Positions 25,447-32,973 of a stretch of 64,000 bases of DNA are shown here, piece after piece. A program made the position numbers and the translations under genes. The notes below the pieces were generated by a model, which saw only the letters and a list, made by a program, of their open reading frames with translations, made no database searches and had not been told where the DNA came from. The stretch covers positions 62,001 to 126,000 of the forward strand of contig JAJYYZ010000001.1 in assembly GCA_021800445.1 (NCBI GenBank). Reading direction: 5' to 3'. Source of the DNA: a bacterium. Lineage in GTDB: Bacteria > Thermotogota > Thermotogae > Mesoaciditogales > Mesoaciditogaceae. The stretch's first letter is position 1. Each line of letters opens with the position of its first letter.

Positions 25447-25588
25447 TCAACAGGCAGGTCTTCTGGCTTCCGGCTCAAATCTGCGCCTTCCCGTATTCAA
25501 TGGCATCTGCAGATCCTTTCTCCGGTTACAGCGGCGGGCCCGCGTCGGCGTTTCACCGAACTTCCCTTTTAAACAATGTACCTGTGTA
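25447..25588 (-). promoter_or_regulatory. Cobalamin (B12) riboswitch, no downstream gene
   Basis: On the - strand the hallmark B12 blocks appear in order: ACAGGTACA, GGGAAGTTCGGTGAAA, the GCCGCTGTAACCGG block, GGGAAGG, GAGCCGGAAGCCAGAAGACC and TGCCTGT. A TATAAT at 25599-25594 provides a promoter. The aptamer looks complete. No open reading frame of useful size follows on this strand before the terminator at 25368-25397; the next gene is the unrelated antitoxin. Confidence 0.88.
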
Positions 25589-25705
25589 AGTTGATTATAA
25601 CATCTTCCAACTTTCATAGATAAATCAATGATGTAAACCTGCTTGGTTTTAAAGCACGATAAAATTTTTCGTTTCACCGTATGATCTGAAAAATGCGGAA
25701 TATGC

Positions 25706-25711
25706 TATAAT
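25706..25711 (+). promoter_or_regulatory. -10 box before the MutS-pair riboswitch
   Basis: TATAAT 9 bases before the riboswitch P1 stem; the -35 region is weak. Confidence 0.6.
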
Positions 25712-25719
25712 ACAATCAA

Positions 25720-25790
25720 AGGGATGAGGCTCCCTGATAAATGCCTTTGAAGGCTGATGGCTTCTTTGAGAGAAGCCATTTTGTTTTTTT
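25720..25790 (+). promoter_or_regulatory. Fluoride (crcB motif) riboswitch with terminator, transcriptional ON switch
   Basis: P1 AGGGA/TCCCT (25720-25724 / 25731-25735) holds the loop TGAGGC; P3 is GCCT/AGGC (25743-25746 / 25751-25754), then CTGATGGCTTCT. Loop GAGGC (25726-25730) pairs with GCTTC (25760-25764), the crcB pseudoknot. The layout closely resembles the structurally solved Thermotoga petrophila aptamer (GATGAGGC and GGCTGATGGC are shared). The strand ATGGCTTCT (25757-25765) also pairs with AGAAGCCAT (25771-25779), followed by TTTGTTTTTTT: a perfect terminator that excludes the pseudoknot. Fluoride should allow read-through into the MutS-like genes. Confidence 0.9.
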
Positions 25791-25803
25791 AAGGAGGGTC
25801 AAA

Positions 25804-27327
25804 ATGCTGAGCATACTTTTTAAAAATGAAAATGACAGGGTTAGGGTCAAGAATGCTCAAATGCCAGAATGTTTTGGAGATCTAAATCTTGATCAAATCG
25901 TGAATTCCATTACATCCAAAAAAGAAATATACGATCTTAAACCGTATTTTTACGTCAAACTTGAAGATGTCGATTCGATAAAGTACAGGCAGGAAGTTAT
26001 GATGGATTTGGAAAATGAAGGACTTTTTGAAAATGTGACAAAGTTTGAAGATAAAATGCGGACGATGAAGAAATGTTTTGATCAGTCCGATAAATTATCT
26101 TACAAATACCAAAAGGAAAGATGGTTCATTGATGGAGTTGAAATCTATTGCAATGCCGTTCAAGACCTTTCAAAATCCCTTGCCGTCGATCTTAAATCGA
26201 GAGGCTTTTTGGATTTTTCTTATTTTTTGAAAGATTACGTTGATTCGGATGATTTTAAATCTCTTGCCATTCAAACCAAAAGATTAAAAGATGAACTTTC
26301 GCAGATAAGATACACCCTATTCGTAAAGGGAAGCGCGATTAAAGTGAGAAGGTATGATTCTCAGAAAAATTACAGTCAAGAAATAGAAGAAATATTTGAA
26401 AAGTTCAGACAAGGATCCGTAAAAAGTTACTCCGTGAAATTTAACGAATTGGTGGACATGAACCATGTTGAGGCTAAAATACTCGACTTTGTGGCGATGC
26501 TTTATCCTGATATTTTCGAAGAACTTGATGGATATTACGTAAAGAATGCGAATTTCATGAACGAAGTTATTTCCGAATTCACTAGAGAAATTCAATTTTA
26601 CATCTCTTACCTCGAGTACATATCCCAGTTCAAAAGAAACGGACTTGAATTTTGCATTCCTCAAATCACGCAAGAAAAAGAAATATATGCCAACAGCACT
26701 TTTGATCTTGCGCTTGCCGACAAATTGATAAAAGATCAAAAGTCGGTTGTAACTAACGATTTTTATCTTAAAGATCAAGAAAGAATTTTCGTTGTAGCCG
26801 GTCCAAATCAAGGCGGTAAGACAACCTTTGCCAGAACTTTTGGGCAACTTCATTACCTTGCAAGTATCGGCTGTCCTGTGCCCGGAAATGAGGCAAAAAT
26901 CTTTTTATTCGATCAACTCTTTACACACTTTGAAAGGGAAGAAAACATAAACAATCTTCGTGGAAAACTTGAAGACGAACTTTTCAGGATAAATTTGATT
27001 TTGAAAAAGGCAACGCCACGCAGTGTAGTTATAATAAATGAAATGTTTTCTTCCACAACTCTCGAAGACGCACTTTTTTTGAGCAAAAAAGTTATGACCG
27101 TTATATACGATCTTGATATCCTTGCCGTATGGGTTACGTTCATAGATGAAATAACCTCCATGAATGAAAAGGTTGTAAGCATGGTAAGCACCGTGGATCC
27201 GGACAATCCATCTGTCAGGACCTATAAAGTCTTGAGAAAACCCTCAGATGGCTTATCTTATGCCATATCGGTAGCGGAAAAGTACCATCTGACTTACAAA
27301 TCTCTGAAAGAGAGGATAAGATCATGA
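25804..27327 (+). CDS. MutS-like ATPase I (no mismatch-recognition domain)
   Basis: A 507-residue protein with a MutS core helical region (about 60-300) and a C-terminal MutS-type ATPase. Walker A is GPNQGGKTTFAR near 332-343; the Walker B region reads VVIINEMFSS, with Asn where MutS has Asp, before the catalytic Glu. The N-terminal mismatch-binding domain and the C-terminal dimer tail of MutS are absent, so it is not a classical repair protein. I start at the ATG at 25804, after AAGGAGG (25791-25797); an upstream ATG lies inside the riboswitch. Its stop overlaps the next start (ATGA), suggesting a heterodimer with the second MutS-like protein. Confidence 0.85.
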   Translation: MLSILFKNENDRVRVKNAQMPECFGDLNLDQIVNSITSKKEIYDLKPYFYVKLEDVDSIKYRQEVMMDLENEGLFENVTKFEDKMRTMKKCFDQSDKLSYKYQKERWFIDGVEIYCNAVQDLSKSLAVDLKSRGFLDFSYFLKDYVDSDDFKSLAIQTKRLKDELSQIRYTLFVKGSAIKVRRYDSQKNYSQEIEEIFEKFRQGSVKSYSVKFNELVDMNHVEAKILDFVAMLYPDIFEELDGYYVKNANFMNEVISEFTREIQFYISYLEYISQFKRNGLEFCIPQITQEKEIYANSTFDLALADKLIKDQKSVVTNDFYLKDQERIFVVAGPNQGGKTTFARTFGQLHYLASIGCPVPGNEAKIFLFDQLFTHFEREENINNLRGKLEDELFRINLILKKATPRSVVIINEMFSSTTLEDALFLSKKVMTVIYDLDILAVWVTFIDEITSMNEKVVSMVSTVDPDNPSVRTYKVLRKPSDGLSYAISVAEKYHLTYKSLKERIRS

Positions 27328-28838
27328 AAGTCTTTTTGATGTTTAGAAATCGGGATTTTGATCTCGAACAACAACTTCCTCCATTTGCTGATGATCTTGT
27401 TCAGGATTTAGAATTGAATATCATATTAAACGCCATGTCAAATGGTGATGAGTTTGTTTTTAATATTTCAAAAAGAGCTTTGCTTTCAAGCATTAATTCT
27501 GCAGAAATGCTACTTTATCGCCAGAATATCATAAAAGATTGCTTGAAAAATCCATCGACGGTAAGAAATCTTTATTCTATCGCAATCGAAGGAATTGAAC
27601 AGGAGAAAAAAACATATTTCGGTTTTTTCAGTAAATATCCAGATGCCATCCTACACAGTGCGATGGAACTTTTACATCTTTTTATCTCAACTTTAAGAAA
27701 ATTAAGAAAAATCGTCGATGATGAATCATCAAAATTTGAATCGGAAGGGTTTAAACGCTTTTTCAAGATGATCCAGACTGAACTTACAGATGAATATTTT
27801 GAAATGATCGAAGAACATCTGAAATATTTGGAATTCAAAAGCGGTATGCTTATCGGTGTTAATCTTGGTACAGGAAATAAGGGGGAAAATTACATGATAC
27901 TGAAGCCTAACGAAAAGAAAGAGGGCTTTCTGGATCATATCTTTTCAAAAAAGGAAGAATCTTACACATTTGTGATAAACGACAGAGACGAAAGAGGTGC
28001 CGAAGCCCTTGGCCAGATAAAAGATAAGGCCACAAATTCCGTTGCAAACGCCATCGCCCAATCTGCGGATCACATTTTGAATTTTTTCAAAATCATGCGG
28101 GTCGAACTCGCATTTTACGTTGGTTCACTCAATCTTTACGATCAAATCACCAAGATTGGGGAACCAATTTGTTTTCCTGACGTCAAACCATCTGATGATC
28201 GCATTCACGACTTCGAAGATCTCTACGATATTTCTCTTGCACTTGTTAAGAAAGAAAAAGTAATCGGAAATGAAATTAACGCAGAAGGAAAAGCACTTAT
28301 CATGATAACCGGCGCAAATCAGGGAGGAAAATCCACCTTTCTCAGAAGCATTGGCATTGCCCAGTTGATGATGCAGGCCGGATTATTCGTACCAGCGCAA
28401 AGATTCAGCGCGAATATTTCTAATGGGATATTCACACATTACAAACGCGAAGAAGATAAGAAGATGGATAGCGGTAAATTTGATGAAGAATTGAAAAGGA
28501 TGGATAAAATTGTTAATTACCTTAAGTCTGATTCAATGGTACTGTTCAACGAATCCTTTTCCGCAACAAATGAAAGAGAAGGATCCGAAATAGCCCGACA
28601 AATAATCTCTGCGCTTATCGAAAAAAACATCAAAGTTTTCTTCGTTACCCACATGTACGAACTGGCTCACGAATTTTACAAAAACAAATCTGATGATTTT
28701 CTCTTCCTGAGAGCTGAAAGAAGCGAGAATGGAAACAGAACATTCAAGATTTTGAATGGAGAGCCCTTGCAAACAAGTTATGGCGTTGATCTATACAAAA
28801 AGATATTTGCCGATCAACGATCTTCAATTGAAGTTTAA
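27324..28838 (+). CDS. MutS-like ATPase II (no mismatch-recognition domain)
   Basis: A 504-residue paralogue of the preceding gene with the same layout. Walker A is GANQGGKSTFLR near residue 330; Walker B is MVLFNESFSATNEREGSEIA, again with Asn before Glu; VFFVTHMYELAHEF gives the His switch typical of MutS and ABC ATPases. Middle residues about 190-250 are charged and may be a clamp remnant. Translation is coupled to MutS-like I by ATGA. Both genes follow the fluoride-type riboswitch, in line with earlier reports that crcB motifs occur upstream of mutS-like genes. Role under fluoride stress unknown. Confidence 0.85.
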   Translation: MKVFLMFRNRDFDLEQQLPPFADDLVQDLELNIILNAMSNGDEFVFNISKRALLSSINSAEMLLYRQNIIKDCLKNPSTVRNLYSIAIEGIEQEKKTYFGFFSKYPDAILHSAMELLHLFISTLRKLRKIVDDESSKFESEGFKRFFKMIQTELTDEYFEMIEEHLKYLEFKSGMLIGVNLGTGNKGENYMILKPNEKKEGFLDHIFSKKEESYTFVINDRDERGAEALGQIKDKATNSVANAIAQSADHILNFFKIMRVELAFYVGSLNLYDQITKIGEPICFPDVKPSDDRIHDFEDLYDISLALVKKEKVIGNEINAEGKALIMITGANQGGKSTFLRSIGIAQLMMQAGLFVPAQRFSANISNGIFTHYKREEDKKMDSGKFDEELKRMDKIVNYLKSDSMVLFNESFSATNEREGSEIARQIISALIEKNIKVFFVTHMYELAHEFYKNKSDDFLFLRAERSENGNRTFKILNGEPLQTSYGVDLYKKIFADQRSSIEV

Positions 28839-28840
28839 CC

Positions 28841-28887
28841 TTTTTTGAGCAAGATTTTTCCCACTTCTATAAGTGGGAGCATGTCAC
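28841..28887 (+). repeat. IS200/IS605-type end palindrome, copy B
   Basis: Reads TTTTTTGAGCAAGATTTTTC, CCACTTCTATAAGTGGGAG and CATGTCAC directly behind the stop of MutS-like II, in the opposite orientation to copy A. Two further small inverted repeats follow at 28906-28922 (gacgaa/ttcgtc) and near 28894-28906. Confidence 0.7.
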
Positions 28888-28994
28888 ACTTACCGCGCTT
28901 CGCGCGACGAATGACTTTCGTCGCAAAGAAATTATGCCTATAACGGCAATCTAAACTTAATCCACATTTGTTCAAATTTAAATACAAAAAGGTC

Positions 28995-29026
28995 TATAAT
29001 CTATATAGATATATCTTAATAGATAT
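28995..29026 (+). promoter_or_regulatory. padR promoter -10 with two palindromic operators
   Basis: TATAAT (28995-29000) overlaps a perfect palindrome ATCTATATAGAT (28999-29010), followed by ATATCT-taat-AGATAT (29011-29026). Such paired sites over the start site suggest autoregulation by the PadR protein encoded 14 bases downstream. Confidence 0.55.
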
Positions 29027-29039
29027 TTGGAGGTTTAAT

Positions 29040-29534
29040 GTGAAAACCGCATACCCTATGTTGAAGATGATGCTTTTGAATTTTTTGTCTGAAAATAAAG
29101 CAGGTACAGGATACGATTTTTTAAAATACGCCAAAAAAAAAGGCATGCCGGCATCTGCCGGTACCGTTTATCCGCAATTGAGTGATCTGCTTGATAAAAA
29201 GTTGATAGATCAAAAAGTAATCGGAAGAAGGAAGTTATACAGTCTAACTCCCGAAGGAAATGATTTTGTGAAGCAATTAAGAGAAAATACGGACACAATC
29301 AAGATAATGATGCGGAAAATAGGAATAGTTGTGGGTGAAAAGAATCCTTCGATGCCGGAAGACATAAAGATTGCCGTAAAAAATTTGCTTTACGTGCTTT
29401 ACGATCTCTCAAGTAAGGATTTCAACGGTAAGGTTAGCATGAAAGAAAGTTTAAAATTGACAGTTGAGGTTGAAGATATTTTAAGGAGGTTTTTAAATGG
29501 ACAAGAAAAAAGCAATTGTTGTGAAAAATCTTAA
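29040..29534 (+). CDS. PadR-family transcriptional regulator
   Basis: A 164-residue regulator with an N-terminal winged helix of PadR type: MLLNFLSENKAGTGYDFLKY, ASAGTVYPQLSDLLDKKLID and GRRKLYSLTPEGNDFV. A helical C-terminal part serves dimerisation. PadR proteins often control adjacent multidrug ABC exporters and respond to their substrates; here an ABC exporter follows with a 38-base overlap. Start is the GTG at 29040, with GGAGG 6 bases upstream; the ATG two bases earlier is out of frame. Confidence 0.85.
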   Translation: MKTAYPMLKMMLLNFLSENKAGTGYDFLKYAKKKGMPASAGTVYPQLSDLLDKKLIDQKVIGRRKLYSLTPEGNDFVKQLRENTDTIKIMMRKIGIVVGEKNPSMPEDIKIAVKNLLYVLYDLSSKDFNGKVSMKESLKLTVEVEDILRRFLNGQEKSNCCEKS

Positions 29535-30444
29535 GAAATATTTCAAAAGCGTGAAAGCCGTCGATGATATTTCTTTTGATGTGAATTACGGAGAGCTTTT
29601 TGCGCTGCTTGGACAAAATGGCGCCGGAAAAAGTACAACGATAAGAATTTTAACCAATCTTGCAGTCCCAACGAGTGGATACATAGAAGTCGCCGGGTAC
29701 AACGTTTTAAAGGATCCGACAAATGTCAGAAAAAATATAGGACTTGTAGCCGAAAAGATAATACTCTATGACAATCTAACCGCTATGGAAAACATAGAAT
29801 TTTTTGGAAGACTTTACGGTATGAAAGATACGGTTATAGAGGAAAACGCTCAAAAATTCCTAAAACTTTTTGATATATGGGATTTCAAGGATATGCTTAT
29901 ATCCAAAATGAGTACCGGCATGAAACAAAAGATAAACCTTGCAAGGGCACTTGTACCAGATCCGCAGATAATATTTCTTGACGAACCGACTTTAGGACTT
30001 GATCCTGTTTCGACAAAACACATAAGAGATTTCATAGTTGGTTTGAGAGGAGAAGGCAGGACGATCGTTTACACGACACATGTGCTTCACGACATTGAAC
30101 TCATGAACGTCGACAAAGTCGCCATAATGCGAAAGGGTAAGATAGTATCAATAGGTTCTTTAAGTGACATAAAAAAGCACTTCAAAAAGGCTGAAATTGT
30201 TGAAATTGAAACAGACAGGATGCTTTCTCCAAATGAAGTGAAGGGAAAAATCCTCGATCAGGATGATGGGTATATGAAAATAGAAGTTGAAGATTTGAAT
30301 CAATTTATGAAAGACATATCGAAGTTAAATGTCCAAATAAGGAGTTTTAAGTCACTTGAGCCTTCTCTTGAAGATATATACGTTGAGATATCTGAAGGAA
30401 ACGATGTCGAAGAACAAAGCAAAATGGTAAACGTTAAGGAGTGA
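29497..30444 (+). CDS. ABC exporter ATP-binding protein (ABC-2 type)
   Basis: A 315-residue ATPase with all motifs: Walker A GQNGAGKSTT (about 43), signature MSTGMKQKINLARAL (a variant of LSGGQ), Walker B IIFLDEPTLGLD and the switch His in VYTTHVLHD. The C-terminal 80 residues form the extension usual in drug and sodium exporters of this class (NatA/DrrA-like). It pairs with the permease downstream. A strong AAGGAGG lies 7 bases before the ATG, inside the end of padR. Confidence 0.88.
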   Translation: MDKKKAIVVKNLKKYFKSVKAVDDISFDVNYGELFALLGQNGAGKSTTIRILTNLAVPTSGYIEVAGYNVLKDPTNVRKNIGLVAEKIILYDNLTAMENIEFFGRLYGMKDTVIEENAQKFLKLFDIWDFKDMLISKMSTGMKQKINLARALVPDPQIIFLDEPTLGLDPVSTKHIRDFIVGLRGEGRTIVYTTHVLHDIELMNVDKVAIMRKGKIVSIGSLSDIKKHFKKAEIVEIETDRMLSPNEVKGKILDQDDGYMKIEVEDLNQFMKDISKLNVQIRSFKSLEPSLEDIYVEISEGNDVEEQSKMVNVKE

Positions 30445-30449
30445 GACGA

Positions 30450-31541
30450 ATGAGCATATGGGACATTGCGTGGAAGGATTTAAAGACATTTTTAAGAGGA
30501 AAAACAAGGGTCATTTTTTCGATTTTAATGCCAATTATAATGATGTTGATGCTTGGTTTCATTTTTCCTAAAACAGGCGGATCTTATTCCGGAAATATAG
30601 GAATCTACTCGCAAGATCTGATCTTCAACGCAAAAGTTGAGAAATTGCTGCCCGCGACCGCGACAAACAAGATGATTTTCTATAATTCCAAACAAGATCT
30701 TATCGATGCCCTTGCAAGTGGAAAGATAATGGTTGGCGCCGTGATACCGAAAGATTTTTCTTTATCAATAGCACTTAACAGACCTGTGACCATGGATGTC
30801 ATACCAAGCCCTGCAAACCCTCAAGCGGGTATAATGATGGGACAGATGCTTGTTGGAATGTTCGGACAAGAAGGTGCCAGCAACGTCAAGCAAAATGTGC
30901 AATCTAACCTTATCAACGCGGATGGGACGCCATTTAACTATTACGATTTTACAGTTCCGGGATTGATGGCCATGATCGCCATAATGAGCGTCATGACAGG
31001 ACTCGCCTCGGCCATAACCCGTGAAAGAGAACTTGGAACCTTAGACGGTGTTATGGTTACACCTATAAGCCGTGGAAGTATTGTCATCGGTAAAGTGCTT
31101 GCACAGACCATAAGAGGGTTTGTAACCGCCATGATAATTCTTGCGATCTCATGGCTATTCTTTGGAGTTCACTTCACGGGCATATCGCTGCTGTGGACGA
31201 TCTTCTTACTTTTGTTGGGCACATTCAGTTTCATAGGAGTAGGGGTTATGATAACGGCTGCCATGAAAGAACAGGAAACTGCCATGATAACGATGACGAC
31301 GATAACCTTTCCAATGATGTTTTTCTCGGGCGTTTTCTTTCCGATTCAGCAAATGCCTCAGATGATGCAATACATAGCCTATATTTTCCCTCTTACCTAT
31401 GCGGCGGACGCGCTTAGAAATGTGATAACCTTGAACGTTGGATGGAATTTCATATGGCTCGATGTGGTTATCCTTGCTGGCTTTGCAGTTGTAACATCTC
31501 TGGTTGCAACATTCACATTCCAAAAATTGACACAGGATTAG
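30450..31541 (+). CDS. ABC-2 type permease
   Basis: A 363-residue membrane protein with an N-terminal helix (about 22-42), a large extracytoplasmic domain (about 45-170) and five C-terminal helices, the ABC-2 permease layout. The segment RERELGTLDGVMVTPISRG is the conserved cytoplasmic coupling motif. The ATG at 30450 is 10 bases after AAGGAG; a GTG at 30441 is too close to it. With the ATPase it should export a drug, lipid or ion; substrate unknown. No clear terminator follows. Confidence 0.85.
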   Translation: MSIWDIAWKDLKTFLRGKTRVIFSILMPIIMMLMLGFIFPKTGGSYSGNIGIYSQDLIFNAKVEKLLPATATNKMIFYNSKQDLIDALASGKIMVGAVIPKDFSLSIALNRPVTMDVIPSPANPQAGIMMGQMLVGMFGQEGASNVKQNVQSNLINADGTPFNYYDFTVPGLMAMIAIMSVMTGLASAITRERELGTLDGVMVTPISRGSIVIGKVLAQTIRGFVTAMIILAISWLFFGVHFTGISLLWTIFLLLLGTFSFIGVGVMITAAMKEQETAMITMTTITFPMMFFSGVFFPIQQMPQMMQYIAYIFPLTYAADALRNVITLNVGWNFIWLDVVILAGFAVVTSLVATFTFQKLTQD

Positions 31542-31761
31542 TTTCGAGTGAGTGAAAACAGAGAAAAAGTGATTAGATTAGGGATTGAAAAGCAGCATAT
31601 GGCAATAGATTATGAACTCAAGAATTACGAGTTGAAGTGAGAGTACTCAAAAAGGAATTTAGATTCGATAAATTTGTATGACTTGAAAATAGGTTTGTTA
31701 TGATATAATTTAGATATCCAATTTTGAAGGGAGGAAACTTCTGGTTTTTCAGAGGATTAGC
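31542..31761. other. Intergenic region before the S1-domain gene
   Basis: About 220 AT-rich bases. A TATAAT at 31704-31709 with a TTGAAA upstream (short spacer of 15) likely drives the S1 gene. The first half contains imperfect short repeats of 'gagtga/aagtga' with no coding potential seen. Confidence 0.4.
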
Positions 31762-32136
31762 ATGAGCGTTAAGGCCGGACAGATTGTTGAAGGAACAGTT
31801 ACAGCTATAAAAAACTTCGGTGTTTTCGTCAAAGTCGAAGGTGAAGGAGAGGGATTGGTTCACGTTTCTAAGATAGCCAGTGGCTATGTGAAGGATCCCG
31901 GTGAATACCTGAATGTTGGACAAAAGGTAAAAGTAAAAGTGTTAAGTGTGGGAGAAAATGGAAAGATGGATCTTTCCATAAAAGATGCCGGTGAGGTCAT
32001 AAAAAAGAAAGACGCATCTCAGCCGAAGGACAAAGAAGACAAGCAAAGCGATTTTGAGCAAAAAATGTCCAAATACCTGAAGGAAAGCCAACAAAAATCA
32101 AGCGATTTGAAAAAAAGATCTGACAGGTACGGTTAA
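31762..32136 (+). CDS. S1 RNA-binding domain protein (YabR/GSP13-like)
   Basis: A 124-residue protein with one S1 domain (about 1-75; GQIVEGTVTAIKNFGVFVKV and EGLVHVSKIA are diagnostic) followed by a charged, Lys-rich tail. It resembles B. subtilis YabR and general stress protein 13, which associate with ribosomes or RNA. GAGGA lies upstream of the ATG. It converges with ispE; the stop codons are 2 bases apart. Confidence 0.85.
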   Translation: MSVKAGQIVEGTVTAIKNFGVFVKVEGEGEGLVHVSKIASGYVKDPGEYLNVGQKVKVKVLSVGENGKMDLSIKDAGEVIKKKDASQPKDKEDKQSDFEQKMSKYLKESQQKSSDLKKRSDRYG

Positions 32137-32138
32137 AA

Positions 32139-32939
32139 TTAATCTAAAATCAATCGAGGGCGTGCTGTAAAATGTACGTCCCCTTTTGTTTCATGAAGAT
32201 CGAATCCAAAGAACGCAGATCCCGATCCGGTCATCAAAATAAACTCTTTATCTTTAAGATATGCCTTCGCTTGAGAAGTTATCTCCGGATGAGTTTGTTC
32301 TGCCAGGACTTGAAAGGTGTTGTAAAGATTTGAAGAAATTTTTTTTCGATCCACGGTTTTTATCCCCGCGTAAAGTTCGTAAGGATCTCCTATTTTTCCG
32401 CAAAGATTCATCTCATCGACAAGTTCGTACATCTTCTTCGTCGAAAATCCAACCTGTGGAATGTAAAGATCCATTTTAAGGTTAAGCGGATCAAGTTTAT
32501 GGATTTTTTCTCCGACTCCTTCAACAACAGCACAACCCCCTTCCACAAAAAAAGGCACATCGCTGCCTATCAACCTTGCCATTTCCATGATATCTGAAAT
32601 TTTTTCACTCTCGCACAAATACCATAACAGCGCTGCCGCATCGGCACTACCACCGCCAAGCCCCGAAGGAGACGGGATGTGCTTTTCAAGTCTGATCTTT
32701 AACTTTGACCGTATGCCGGTTATCCTTTCAAAAATATCCATGGTTTTGAAAAGTGTATTTGAACTGTCCCATGGCAAATTAATGTTAGATGAAAATGTTG
32801 TTTCATCACTTTCCTCTACTTCCAAAAGATCGTAAAGAGATATGTTGTGCATAAGCGAAATTATATCGTGAAATCCATCATCTCTTTTTGAAAGTACAGA
32901 AAGGTACAAATTGACTTTTGCGTAAGCTTTTGCAATCAT
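32139..32939 (-). CDS. ispE: 4-diphosphocytidyl-2-C-methyl-D-erythritol kinase
   Basis: A 266-residue GHMP kinase that phosphorylates CDP-ME in the non-mevalonate (MEP) isoprenoid pathway. The GHMP ATP-binding loop is PSPSGLGGGSADAAALL (about 88-104); the N-terminal KAYAKVNLYLSVL and GSDVPFFVEGG (with the catalytic Asp) are typical of IspE. Slightly shorter than E. coli IspE. It is the last gene of the - strand run that carries the glycine cleavage genes; a hairpin separates it from gcvPB and no strong ribosome binding site is seen. Confidence 0.9.
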   Translation of the reverse strand: MIAKAYAKVNLYLSVLSKRDDGFHDIISLMHNISLYDLLEVEESDETTFSSNINLPWDSSNTLFKTMDIFERITGIRSKLKIRLEKHIPSPSGLGGGSADAAALLWYLCESEKISDIMEMARLIGSDVPFFVEGGCAVVEGVGEKIHKLDPLNLKMDLYIPQVGFSTKKMYELVDEMNLCGKIGDPYELYAGIKTVDRKKISSNLYNTFQVLAEQTHPEITSQAKAYLKDKEFILMTGSGSAFFGFDLHETKGDVHFTARPRLILD

Positions 32940-32946
32940 GAGAAAT

Positions 32947-32967
32947 GCCCCATCGCGAGGATGGGGC
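32947..32967 (-). terminator. Hairpin between gcvPB and ispE
   Basis: A 7-bp stem (gccccat / atggggc) with a 7-base loop just before the ispE start on the - strand. The following T content is modest (ATTTCTC), so termination may be partial; part of it may also shield the ispE ribosome site. Confidence 0.5.
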
Positions 32968-32973
32968 GATTTT

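Noticed and set aside
25332-25589. 85-codon frame on + across the cobalamin riboswitch
   Set aside because: It is the antisense of the aptamer and terminator, with no ribosome binding site.
25741-25803. Upstream ATG for MutS-like I
   Set aside because: It lies inside the riboswitch P3 and terminator; the ATG at 25804 has a perfect Shine-Dalgarno.
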